From NCBI GenBank assembly GCA_930980855.1, contig CAKNIZ010000001.1, positions 186,615-250,614 on the forward strand: a stretch of 64,000 nucleotides of DNA. Direction: 5' to 3'. Made by a program: the position numbers and the translations under genes. The notes beneath the pieces were generated by a model, which searched no databases, was not told where the DNA came from, and saw only the letters and a list, made by a program, of their open reading frames with translations. Of this stretch, positions 1 to 6,857 are shown in pieces. Every line of letters starts with the position of its first letter. Positions within the stretch are counted from its first letter, which is position 1. This stretch comes from an uncultured Clostridium sp. Its GTDB lineage: Bacteria > Bacillota > Clostridia > TANB77 > CAG-508.

Positions 1-40
1 TTGAATGAAAGTTAACGAAGCTAGACGAAGGCTATAATTT

Positions 41-388
41 TTAGGCTCCCATGAATTCATCAATAGAATCCTTATATTTCTTAGAAACTTTTGTAACTTT
101 TCCGCCTTTTGCCATATATGATACATCTCCTGGATTTGTATCTATAGTAACAATAGCCTTTTTCCAGTCAGAAGTTTTTCCTACACTTCTTCCTACTCTT
201 TTTTCTTTTCCTTTTACAGTCATTGTATTAACTTTTAATACTTTAACTTCAAATAATTTTTCTACTGCTCTTGCAATATCTACCTTTGTAGCGTTCTTAT
301 TTACTTTAAAGGTATACTTACCAAGATTTATTCCATCATTGCTCTTTTCTGTAACTACAGGAGCAATTATTATATCTTCTGGTCTCAT
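41..388 (-). CDS. rplW: 50S ribosomal protein L23
   Basis: This 115-residue protein binds 23S rRNA at the exit of the nascent-chain tunnel and is a docking site for trigger factor and SRP. It starts [16 protein letters not shown], the usual L23 opening, and contains the lysine-rich loop with [12 protein letters not shown] that contacts rRNA. Its start codon overlaps the rplD stop by one base, and a strong AGGAGG site lies about eight bases upstream inside the end of rplD, so the two are translationally coupled. The order rpsJ-rplC-rplD-rplW is that of the S10 operon; rplB would be expected just past the window edge. Identification is secure. Confidence 0.97.
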   Translation of the reverse strand: MRPEDIIIAPVVTEKSNDGINLGKYTFKVNKNATKVDIARAVEKLFEVKVLKVNTMTVKGKEKRVGRSVGKTSDWKKAIVTIDTNPGDVSYMAKGGKVTKVSKKYKDSIDEFMGA

Positions 389-1011
389 TATGCGTACACC
401 TCCTCTAATTTTTTAACAGTATCTTCTGTTACTACTAATTTACTATATTTTAATAAATCGTAAGCATTTATTGTATTTACTGTTAATGTTTTTACACCTT
501 CTATATTTCTAGCTGATTTTTGTACATTTTCATTGTTTTCTGGTAATAATACTAATGCTTTTCCTTCAACTTTTAGGTTAGCAAATATTTTAACCATTTC
601 AGCTGTTTTGATTTCTTTTAATTGTAGTTTATCTACAACTACTAATTCGTTTGAAGAAACTTTAGAACTTAATATAGATTTAATTGCTAGTCTCTTCTCT
701 TTTTTGTTTACTTTATATGTGTAAGAACGAGATCTTGGTCCTAATGCTATACCACCTTTTATCCATTGTGGAGCTCTTATAGATCCTTGTCTTGCACGTC
801 CTGTTCCTTTTTGTCTCCATGGCTTTCTTCCACCACCAGATACTTCTGCTCTTGTTTTTGTGTTTTGAGTTCCTTGTCTTTGATTTGCTAAGTAATTTAC
901 AACTACACTATGAACTACATTTTCATTTGGTTCTATTCCAAATACATTTTCATTTAGTTCAAGTTCTTTAACTTTCTTTCCATCTATACTTAATACGTCT
1001 ACTTTAGGCAT
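388..1011 (-). CDS. rplD: 50S ribosomal protein L4
   Basis: L4 (207 residues) is an early-assembly 23S rRNA-binding protein whose long loop lines the exit tunnel. The loop is visible near residues 45-80 as a glycine- and arginine-rich stretch ([20 protein letters not shown]), followed by [11 protein letters not shown]. In enterobacteria L4 also represses its own S10 operon; whether that holds here is unknown, but the operon does carry a structured leader. It sits 16 bases after rplC and overlaps rplW by one base. Confidence 0.97.
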   Translation of the reverse strand: MPKVDVLSIDGKKVKELELNENVFGIEPNENVVHSVVVNYLANQRQGTQNTKTRAEVSGGGRKPWRQKGTGRARQGSIRAPQWIKGGIALGPRSRSYTYKVNKKEKRLAIKSILSSKVSSNELVVVDKLQLKEIKTAEMVKIFANLKVEGKALVLLPENNENVQKSARNIEGVKTLTVNTINAYDLLKYSKLVVTEDTVKKLEEVYA

Positions 1012-1027
1012 CTTCTTTCCTCCTTCC

Positions 1028-1657
1028 TTAAGCTTTTACACTTGATTTTATTTTTAATATTGATCCTTTAGCTCCAGGAACACTTCCTTTTACTAAAATT
1101 ACGTTTTTATCTAAATCCACTTTTATAACTTCTAAGTTTTGGATTGTTACTGTTACAGTTCCCATATGTCCTGGTAATTTTTTACCTGGGAATACTCTAC
1201 CTGGTGTTGATGTTGGTCCCATTGAACCAGGTCTTCTATGATACATAGAACCATGTCCCATAGGTCCTCTTGATTGTCCATGACGTTTGATAACACCTTG
1301 GAATCCTTTTCCTTTTGAAGTCCCTTGAATGTCTACTCTATCTCCAACTGAAAATACATCAGCTTTTAATTCATCTCCAACATTCATTCCTTCTATTGAA
1401 TCTAATCTAAATTCTCTTAAATATTTTTTTGGAGCTAATTTATTTTTGCTTAAATGTCCTAATCTTGGTTTATTAAGCTTACTTTCTTTAACATCTCCAA
1501 ATCCTAATTGAACTGCTTGATATCCATCTTGTTCTACAGTTTTTATTTGTGTAACTGTACATGGAGTAGCTTCAATTACTGTTACTGGAATAACTTTTCC
1601 TTCTTCATCAAATATTTGTGTCATTCCAACTTTTTTTCCTATTAATGCTTTCTTCAT
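1028..1657 (-). CDS. rplC: 50S ribosomal protein L3
   Basis: L3 (209 residues) helps start 50S assembly and reaches the peptidyl-transferase centre. The start [16 protein letters not shown] is diagnostic, and the central loop [20 protein letters not shown] (about residues 128-147) is the conserved W-loop region, although it lacks the tryptophan seen in some homologues. Length is normal. A GGAGG-type site precedes the start. It is the second gene of the S10 operon, 56 bases after rpsJ. Confidence 0.97.
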   Translation of the reverse strand: MKKALIGKKVGMTQIFDEEGKVIPVTVIEATPCTVTQIKTVEQDGYQAVQLGFGDVKESKLNKPRLGHLSKNKLAPKKYLREFRLDSIEGMNVGDELKADVFSVGDRVDIQGTSKGKGFQGVIKRHGQSRGPMGHGSMYHRRPGSMGPTSTPGRVFPGKKLPGHMGTVTVTIQNLEVIKVDLDKNVILVKGSVPGAKGSILKIKSSVKA

Positions 1658-1713
1658 ATTTTCCCTCCTATTGGCTGACTTTTATAGCCAGCATAGCTAT
1701 TTTAATTTTATTA

Positions 1714-2067
1714 TTATAATTTTATTTCTATATCAACACCTGCTGGTAATTCAATTTTCATTAAACTATCAACTGTTTTTTGTGTTGGATAAAGAATGTC
1801 GATAACTCTTTTATGAGTTCTTAATTCGAATTGTTCTCTTGAATCTTTGTGTTTGTGTGGAGAACGTATAACTGTTACAACTTCCTTTTCTGTTGGAAGT
1901 GGAATAGGTCCTGAAACTTTTGCTCCTGTCTTTTTAGCAGTATCTACTATTTTCTCAGCAGACTGTTCTAAAACTACATGATCATAAGCCTTTAGTCTTA
2001 TTCTGATTTTTTCGCTTTTTGCAGCATTTGTTTTTGTAACTGTTTTTTCTGCATCCTTCTTTGCCAT
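1714..2067 (-). CDS. rpsJ: 30S ribosomal protein S10
   Basis: S10 is a 30S head protein that also partners NusB in antitermination in other bacteria. The core begins at about residue 20 ([30 protein letters not shown]) and contains the conserved [13 protein letters not shown] stretch. At 117 residues it is roughly 15 longer than usual because of a lysine/threonine-rich N-terminal extension. The chosen ATG has a GGAGG-like site at the right distance, and the extension is in frame without a better internal start, so it appears genuine. First gene of the S10 operon; a consensus promoter and a leader of about 235 nt precede it. Confidence 0.96.
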   Translation of the reverse strand: MAKKDAEKTVTKTNAAKSEKIRIRLKAYDHVVLEQSAEKIVDTAKKTGAKVSGPIPLPTEKEVVTVIRSPHKHKDSREQFELRTHKRVIDILYPTQKTVDSLMKIELPAGVDIEIKL

Positions 2068-2303
2068 TGTTTTTCCCTCCTTAAAATTTTAAATTTAAGC
2101 CGGAAGTTATAAACGCGCCCTTGTGTTTCTTTTTTCTTCAACACAAAATCCCAAGTTTGCATGAAAAATCTTGGGATAAGTGCTTAATTTTATAAAACTT
2201 ACCGCCTTGGTCTTAGCCATGACATACTCCATAGAAGTTCCCTCCATCGCCTACTACTCTAGGCGTGTAGCCACATTCTACTTCAACGCATCTCTTTACA
2301 TGC
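2068..2303 (-). promoter_or_regulatory. Structured 5' leader of the S10 operon
   Basis: About 235 nt separate the predicted start of transcription from rpsJ. The stretch 2190-2300 is clearly richer in GC than other spacers here and can fold: CGCCTA (2248-2253) pairs with TAGGCG (2260-2265) inside a GAAGT/ACTTC helix (2234-2238 with 2280-2284), and GCAT/ATGC closes at the 5' end. Nearer the gene, two hairpins stand in a row: ATCCCAAG (2148-2155) with CTTGGGAT (2170-2177), and TTGTGTT (2121-2127) with AACACAA (2140-2146). This suggests a ribosomal-protein autoregulatory leader or attenuator. The fold is inferred by eye and no ligand or regulator can be named. Confidence 0.55.
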
Positions 2304-2309
2304 TTTTTT

Positions 2310-2338
2310 ATTATATAACATAAAGCTAGTAAAGTCAA
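2310..2338 (-). promoter_or_regulatory. Promoter of the S10 operon
   Basis: On the minus strand TTGACT and TATAAT are separated by 17 bases, close to the sigma-A consensus. It lies just past the stop of the transglutaminase-like gene and predicts a start near 2303. Confidence 0.8.
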
Positions 2339-2375
2339 TAGTTTTGGTGATTTTATTTTGTATGAATCTTAAAAG

Positions 2376-3323
2376 CTATCTTTCCTTTTCATCTTTATTC
2401 ACTATTTTCTTCTTCTGTTTATTTTTCCAACCATTTTCGAAAAGTGCTTCTATGTCATCTTCAGAAGCTTGTTTCATTTCTTCATCTGGAAGTTTTATAT
2501 AATAAATTGATTGATTACCATCATCAATTTTTATGCAATTAGCAAACTCTACATTAAATTCATCAATAGTATTCCTAACTAAATCGTATTGCTTTACATA
2601 CATACTTTCTTCATTAGTTAAGCATTTGCCCAAAGCCTCCAATAATAAATTTCTACTTTCTACATATCCTAAATCAGAAGGCAATACATGTTTTTGTAAG
2701 AAATTTATTTTTCTTGAGATTATTTCTGCCTGAGCAAAGCTTGAGCTTTCTTTTCCATTTAGCAAATATCTTTTTACTTTTTCTTCGTTTTTTAGCTCTC
2801 CTGATACAAAATCTATAAAATCATCTAAATATACACCTTTAAAAGTATAACCTAATTTATTGTCTATTTCTCTTAATTCTTTTCTTGATATTATGTCATA
2901 ATCATCTCCAGGTGATGTATAAGCGAAATTTTGAGTTCTCATTCCTGTTTGTATTCTATATAAATCTAACGTTAAATCAGCAAATGTAATTAATCCATCA
3001 CTGAATTTTATTTTTGTTCCGACATGATTAAATTTATAATCTTTGCTAACTTCTACAAGTTCTGACTCTATTCCTAATTCATTAAGTAAATCAATATAAA
3101 TTTCACTTATAGATTTGCAAACCAAATGACTACTTTCATAATCTCTAATATTTACTTTCTGATTATACTTCTTGCCCAATAGTTCGTCTCTTAAATAAAA
3201 AACATTCATATCATAGGTCATTGTTTTTCCAAGTTTTAAATATAACCATCTCGCTTTTTCTAGTTCACTTAATCCTTCTGGTATTTCTTTTAATAAATCA
3301 ATATATTTTATTTTACGCTCCAT
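2376..3323 (-). CDS. Transglutaminase-like (papain-fold) protein of unknown role
   Basis: This 315-residue protein has no signal peptide or membrane segment, so it is probably cytoplasmic. A transglutaminase-like core is suggested by an ordered triad: Cys69 in HLVCKSISEIYIDLLNELGI, His100 in FNHVG, and Asp116 in LITFADLTLDLY, with the typical helix after the cysteine and strands before the histidine and aspartate. The C-terminal half (about 150-315) has no recognisable domain and ends in a lysine-rich tail. It stands between eno and the S10 promoter. The family includes peptidases, transferases and inactive relatives; the substrate cannot be told. Identification of the fold is moderately secure, function is not. 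Confidence 0.6.
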   Translation of the reverse strand: MERKIKYIDLLKEIPEGLSELEKARWLYLKLGKTMTYDMNVFYLRDELLGKKYNQKVNIRDYESSHLVCKSISEIYIDLLNELGIESELVEVSKDYKFNHVGTKIKFSDGLITFADLTLDLYRIQTGMRTQNFAYTSPGDDYDIISRKELREIDNKLGYTFKGVYLDDFIDFVSGELKNEEKVKRYLLNGKESSSFAQAEIISRKINFLQKHVLPSDLGYVESRNLLLEALGKCLTNEESMYVKQYDLVRNTIDEFNVEFANCIKIDDGNQSIYYIKLPDEEMKQASEDDIEALFENGWKNKQKKKIVNKDEKER

Positions 3324-3344
3324 TTTTTACTCCTTTTTTATTTT

Positions 3345-3461
3345 AATTGTATATTTAAATTTTGCAGTTCCGTGCAAGCGTTCAAACAAGCTGGAAGGCT
3401 TCCAGCGAAGTGCGTTTGGAGCGCAGCTCCCGCAAGGAACAAGAAATTTAAATATACAATT
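3345..3461. repeat. Palindromic element, long form (copy 1)
   Basis: 117 bp with perfect 18-bp inverted ends (AATTGTATATTTAAATTT at 3345-3362 and its complement at 3444-3461). The GC-rich core has GTTCC/GGAAC arms and the hairpin CTGGAAG/CTTCCAG nested in TTCAAAC/GTTTGGA. It ends four bases before the enolase stop codon. Confidence 0.85.
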
Positions 3462-3464
3462 CTA

Positions 3465-4739
3465 TTATATAATAAAATTTAATATATCTTCTTCTATATT
3501 TAATAATCTATTATATTTTGCTACTCTATCTGTTCTGCATGGAGCTCCTGTTTTTATTTGCATCGCATTTACTCCAACGGCTAAATCTGCTATAAAAGTA
3601 TCTTCCGTTTCTCCTGAGCGATGAGAAATTATTGTTTTATAATTATTTTTCTTCGCTAACCTGATTGTTTCTAAAGTTTCTGTTAGTGTTCCTATCTGAT
3701 TTGGTTTTATCAAAATTGCATTTGCAACTTCTTCTTTAACTCCCTTTATTAGTCTTTCAGGATTAGTAACAAAAAGGTCATCTCCTACTAATTGTACTTT
3801 ATTTCCTATTTTCTTCGTTAGTTCTTTCCATACTTTCCAATCTTCTTCTGCTAGTCCATCTTCAACAGAATAAATAGGATATTTGTTTACCAAATCAACT
3901 ATATAATCTATCATTTCTGCTTTTGTTTTATATTCATCTGTTTTCCAGAAATAATATCCTTCTTTATTAATCTTCTTTGCTTCTAAATGCATTTCTGTAC
4001 TAGCTACATCTAACGCTAATTCAAAATCCTTTTTTTCTTTAAATCCAGCTTTATTGATTGCTTCTAATAATAGTTCTATGGCTTCTTCATCATTTTCTAA
4101 ATTAGGAGCAAATCCACCTTCATCTCCAACAGAAGTTACTAAATTTTTCTTCTTTAGTATTTCTTTCAGTACCTTATATACCTCTACTCCCATTTGCATT
4201 ATTTCTCTATAATTCTTTCCACCAACTGGTACTATCATAAATTCTTGTATATTTAGATTGTTATTCGCATGTTTTCCACCATTTAATACATTCATCATTG
4301 GCATAGGCATTACTTTTCCATTAATTCCGCCTATATATTTATATAAAGGAATATTTAAACTATTAGCTGCTGCTCTAGCAACTGCTAATGATACTCCCAA
4401 TATACTATTTGCGCCCAATTTAGATTTATTAACTGTTCCATCAAGTTTTATCATTTTTTCATCTATTTCTAATTGATTAAACACATTACAACCTATTAAA
4501 GCTTTAGAAATCTTTTTGTTTACATTTTCAATAGCTTTATACACACTTAGCCCATTATATGACTGCATGTCTCCATCTCTTAGCTCAACAGCCTCAAAAC
4601 TTCCTGTTGAAGCTCCAGATGGCACCATTGCCATTCCTTCTATTCCACTCTCCAATCTAACAGTTACTTGAACTGTTGGATTTCCTCTTGAGTCTAGCAC
4701 CTGAATTGCATTTAAATCATCAATAATTTCTTTTTTCAT
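3465..4739 (-). CDS. eno: Enolase (phosphopyruvate hydratase)
   Basis: Enolase converts 2-phosphoglycerate to phosphoenolpyruvate in glycolysis; it is a cytoplasmic, magnesium-dependent enzyme. At 424 residues it is normal length. Visible family motifs are the N-terminal [11 protein letters not shown], the catalytic-loop GDEGGFAPN, the metal ligand region VGDDLFVTN, the lysine in LIKPNQIGT and the signature [18 protein letters not shown]. It appears to be a single-gene unit, with ylmH upstream after a 70-bp gap and a palindromic element directly after its stop. Identification is secure. Confidence 0.97.
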   Translation of the reverse strand: MKKEIIDDLNAIQVLDSRGNPTVQVTVRLESGIEGMAMVPSGASTGSFEAVELRDGDMQSYNGLSVYKAIENVNKKISKALIGCNVFNQLEIDEKMIKLDGTVNKSKLGANSILGVSLAVARAAANSLNIPLYKYIGGINGKVMPMPMMNVLNGGKHANNNLNIQEFMIVPVGGKNYREIMQMGVEVYKVLKEILKKKNLVTSVGDEGGFAPNLENDEEAIELLLEAINKAGFKEKKDFELALDVASTEMHLEAKKINKEGYYFWKTDEYKTKAEMIDYIVDLVNKYPIYSVEDGLAEEDWKVWKELTKKIGNKVQLVGDDLFVTNPERLIKGVKEEVANAILIKPNQIGTLTETLETIRLAKKNNYKTIISHRSGETEDTFIADLAVGVNAMQIKTGAPCRTDRVAKYNRLLNIEEDILNFII

Positions 4740-4809
4740 TATATAGCCTCCTATAAAATCTTTTTATGAAATTATTGACATTTTAGAGCTTATTATTCAC
4801 TATATGTAA

Positions 4810-5610
4810 TTATTTTTCTATTTGCAATGATATTCTTCCACTTTTAGTATTACCTAAAATTTTATCTATTCTAAATCTACCTTTTCCTCTTATTGTTATA
4901 TAATCACCTTCATTTACTATCTTAGAAGCACGCATTTCTTCTTTAAAATTCACAAATACTCTTTCTTCTTCTAAGTATTTATTTGCATCATTTCTTGAAC
5001 ATCGTGCAAGTTCACCAACAATACAATCTAACCTCATTGATGGTATATTTATTTTAATATATTCTTTTTCATTAGGTACATATATTAGCTCACTGATTTC
5101 TTTAATAGATACTTTTGATTTTTGAAATCTAGTTAACCCTACAATATTTGAACTGATATAATTTGCAATTTCCTTTTTGACTATAATATCTGCTCCGTCG
5201 TCTCTTACTATTATATCACCTATCTTTTCTCTTTTTATTCCTAGTTTCATCAGTCCACCTAAATAATTTCTATGTTCATATTTTTCTTTAAGTTCATTTG
5301 GTAATTTTATACTTATTATATTTAAAAATTGTTCTATTAATTTTTCTTTTACATATTCTTTATCTATATTATCTGGATAAAATATAACTATTTTTCTTTC
5401 TGCTTCTTCATATCCTCCAACAAATACGTTACAGTCATTCTTTCTTTTATCTAGAATTTCTTTTACTATTCCTTGCTGTCTTAAATCTAGAAAATCTGTA
5501 GATTCAAATCTATTTCTGCTTTCTACAAATTTTATTTTATCTATTACTTTTGCTATCAATATTTTATCCTCATCATTTTGCATTTTTGTTAATTCTATTT
5601 GCTTATTCAT
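4810..5610 (-). CDS. ylmH: YlmH-like S4-domain RNA-binding protein
   Basis: 266-residue RNA-binding protein of the YlmH family. The C-terminal S4 domain is clear (about 190-260): MRLDCIVGELARCSRNDANKYL, then VFVNFK and the GDYITIRGKGRF strand. The N-terminal part matches the family's RNA-binding region (FVGGYEEAERKIVIFYP). In Bacillus and Streptococcus ylmH lies in the ftsZ-divIVA cluster, and family members have been linked to ribosome rescue or quality control. Here it stands alone beside eno, without the other cluster genes. Family is fairly secure; exact role is inferred. Confidence 0.85.
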   Translation of the reverse strand: MNKQIELTKMQNDEDKILIAKVIDKIKFVESRNRFESTDFLDLRQQGIVKEILDKRKNDCNVFVGGYEEAERKIVIFYPDNIDKEYVKEKLIEQFLNIISIKLPNELKEKYEHRNYLGGLMKLGIKREKIGDIIVRDDGADIIVKKEIANYISSNIVGLTRFQKSKVSIKEISELIYVPNEKEYIKINIPSMRLDCIVGELARCSRNDANKYLEEERVFVNFKEEMRASKIVNEGDYITIRGKGRFRIDKILGNTKSGRISLQIEK

Positions 5611-5659
5611 AATTCTCCTTTATTTTTTATATAGTTAAAATTCTAAAGCATTTTATACG

Positions 5660-5810
5660 TTACAATTTACAGCCTATTATTAAATTCATATAATTGTATA
5701 TTCAAAATTTTGCAGTTTCGCGCAGCTTGGAGGACTTTATGTCCGACAGCAAGAAACCAAAAATTTTTGAATATACAATTCTAAAGTATTTTATACCACT
5801 TGAATTGTAA
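5660..5810. repeat. Palindromic element, 151-bp short form (copy 2)
   Basis: Inner element 5692-5780 has TTGTATATTCAA-type inverted ends around the core GTTTCGCGCAG...GCAAGAAAC with the hairpin GGAC/GTCC. A second, outer inverted pair GTTACAATT/AATTGTAAC extends it to 151 bp, exactly the span measured for the copy at 50106-50256. Confidence 0.85.
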
Positions 5811-5826
5811 CTTATTAATTGCCCTA

Positions 5827-5855
5827 TTGCATTTGCTATATTTTTGTGCTATATT
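5827..5855 (+). promoter_or_regulatory. Promoter of tRNA-Gln
   Basis: TTGCAT and TATATT are separated by 17 bases, with a TGC extended -10 element. Predicted start is about ten bases before the mature tRNA. Confidence 0.75.
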
Positions 5856-5871
5856 ATTTAAGTATTAACAT

Positions 5872-5946
5872 TGGGGTATCGCCAAGTGGTAAGGCATCGG
5901 ACTCTGACTCCGACATTCCTAAGTTCGAATCTTAGTACCCCAACCA
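5872..5946 (+). tRNA. tRNA-Gln (anticodon CTG)
   Basis: A complete cloverleaf is visible. The acceptor stem pairs TGGGGTA with TACCCCA, the D arm is GCC-loop-GGC, the anticodon stem TCGGA/TCCGA holds the loop CTCTGAC, and the T arm is CTAAG-TTCGAAT-CTTAG. The anticodon is CTG, reading CAG glutamine codons. The discriminator is A and the CCA end is encoded (5944-5946). It is a single-gene unit with its own promoter and terminator, on the opposite strand to most of the region. Confidence 0.95.
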
Positions 5947-6014
5947 ATTAAGTATTATGCGAACTTTAACATTTTATATTTTAGTCTTTTTCTAAATTAT
6001 ACTAAAGTTACAAA

Positions 6015-6040
6015 GCGGAGGGATGTCCCTCCGCCTTTTT
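6015..6040 (+). terminator. Rho-independent terminator of tRNA-Gln
   Basis: GCGGAGGG pairs with CCCTCCGC around a four-base loop, followed by CTTTTT on the plus strand. Because A-rich sequence flanks the other side it may also serve the minus-strand gene ending at 6046. Confidence 0.85.
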
Positions 6041-6045
6041 AGAGT

Positions 6046-6711
6046 TTATTTGTTGTTGCACCTTGTATGAATCGGTCCGTCCTTAGACAATTCAAATTCC
6101 CACTTTACACATTCTTTAATAGAAAATTTTTCTCCGCATACCGGACATTTCCAGTACCTCAAAACAGTCGAGATATCCAGAGCTCTTATTGATTTAACAT
6201 CCTTTTTAAAAACATCGTAACTTTTTAATTCTGCATATGGAGTTTTTGGATATTTTTCTAAGCCTTCAATTACTAAAAGCTTTGCGTCAGGAGTTATTAC
6301 ATAACGTTCCCATACGACAACCTCACGAGAATCTAATAACCAATAATATCCCCCTCTTTTCTCGTTGTAAGCATATTTCTGATGCCAAAGAGCTAAATCT
6401 CGCAGTGAATAATTTTCCATGAACGTTTTGACGCTATTTTCCGTCAAGCTTGGAGGCGTTTCAATATTAGCCTCTTCGTACTGAACTATGATTTCAGGTC
6501 CCACTATATCAGAATAGTGTAAATAGTCCTCCAACATAGTTCCGTTGAGTATCGGCATTCCTAATGCCGAAAATTCCATAGGAGCAAAAACTTTCTTTCC
6601 GTGCTTGATTTTAATGCTTTCTTTGATTGGAATTTTTTCTAAGTTTATTAACCCCAATCTGTCTGTTCCGTCCTCAAGTACGTTTACCCGGTTCACCTGT
6701 GTTTTCAACAT
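6046..6711 (-). CDS. Unrecognised protein with C-terminal zinc ribbon (GC-rich orphan gene)
   Basis: I do not recognise this 221-residue protein. No membrane segment is seen. Near the C-terminus (about 187-218) there is a likely zinc-binding knuckle: YWKCPVCGEKFSIKEC followed by HTRCNN. The middle is rich in tyrosine, tryptophan and charged residues. Base composition is around 38-40 % GC, well above the roughly 25-30 % of its neighbours, and codons such as CCG and GTC are used freely, which suggests acquisition from another genome. It has its own near-consensus promoter, a palindrome in the 5' untranslated region and a GGAGG site. It could be a regulator or a mobile-element accessory protein; neither can be shown. 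Confidence 0.7.
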   Translation of the reverse strand: MLKTQVNRVNVLEDGTDRLGLINLEKIPIKESIKIKHGKKVFAPMEFSALGMPILNGTMLEDYLHYSDIVGPEIIVQYEEANIETPPSLTENSVKTFMENYSLRDLALWHQKYAYNEKRGGYYWLLDSREVVVWERYVITPDAKLLVIEGLEKYPKTPYAELKSYDVFKKDVKSIRALDISTVLRYWKCPVCGEKFSIKECVKWEFELSKDGPIHTRCNNK

Positions 6712-6737
6712 GCAAATTCCTCCTCTACTACAAAATT

Positions 6738-6757
6738 TTTAGTGCCATTGCACTAAA
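6738..6757. promoter_or_regulatory. Perfect palindrome in the 5' UTR of the orphan gene
   Basis: TTTAGTGC and GCACTAAA form an 8-bp inverted repeat with a four-base spacer between the promoter and the ribosome binding site. It could be an operator or an mRNA hairpin; no binding protein can be assigned. Confidence 0.45.
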
Positions 6758-6785
6758 TTAAAATATGGATTTTTGCATACATTAC

Positions 6786-6814
6786 ATTATACACCATTTT
6801 ACATAAAAAAGCAA
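6786..6814 (-). promoter_or_regulatory. Promoter of the zinc-ribbon orphan gene
   Basis: Minus-strand TTGCTT and TATAAT are 17 bases apart. The -35 box touches the terminator hairpin of the upstream ABC transporter gene. Confidence 0.7.
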
Positions 6815-6854
6815 ATTGATTGCGAACAATTACTTTTTTTGTTCGCAATCAATT
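6814..6854 (-). terminator. Terminator of the ABC transporter gene
   Basis: A perfect 14-bp inverted repeat (AATTGATTGCGAAC at 6814-6827 and its complement at 6841-6854) with a 13-base loop begins four bases past the transporter stop and is followed on the minus strand by a T-rich run. Confidence 0.8.
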
Positions 6855-6857
6855 CAT

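Larger units (their letters stand above)
5611..5871. other. Intergenic stretch before tRNA-Gln
   Basis: The 261 bases between ylmH and the tRNA gene hold no coding frame. They are filled mainly by a palindromic element (5660-5810) and the tRNA promoter (5827-5855). Confidence 0.6.

Noticed and set aside
6068-6083. GGTCCGTCC inside the zinc-ribbon gene as a REP copy
   Set aside because: It lacks the flanking palindrome and T/A arms and lies in coding sequence, so it is likely chance.
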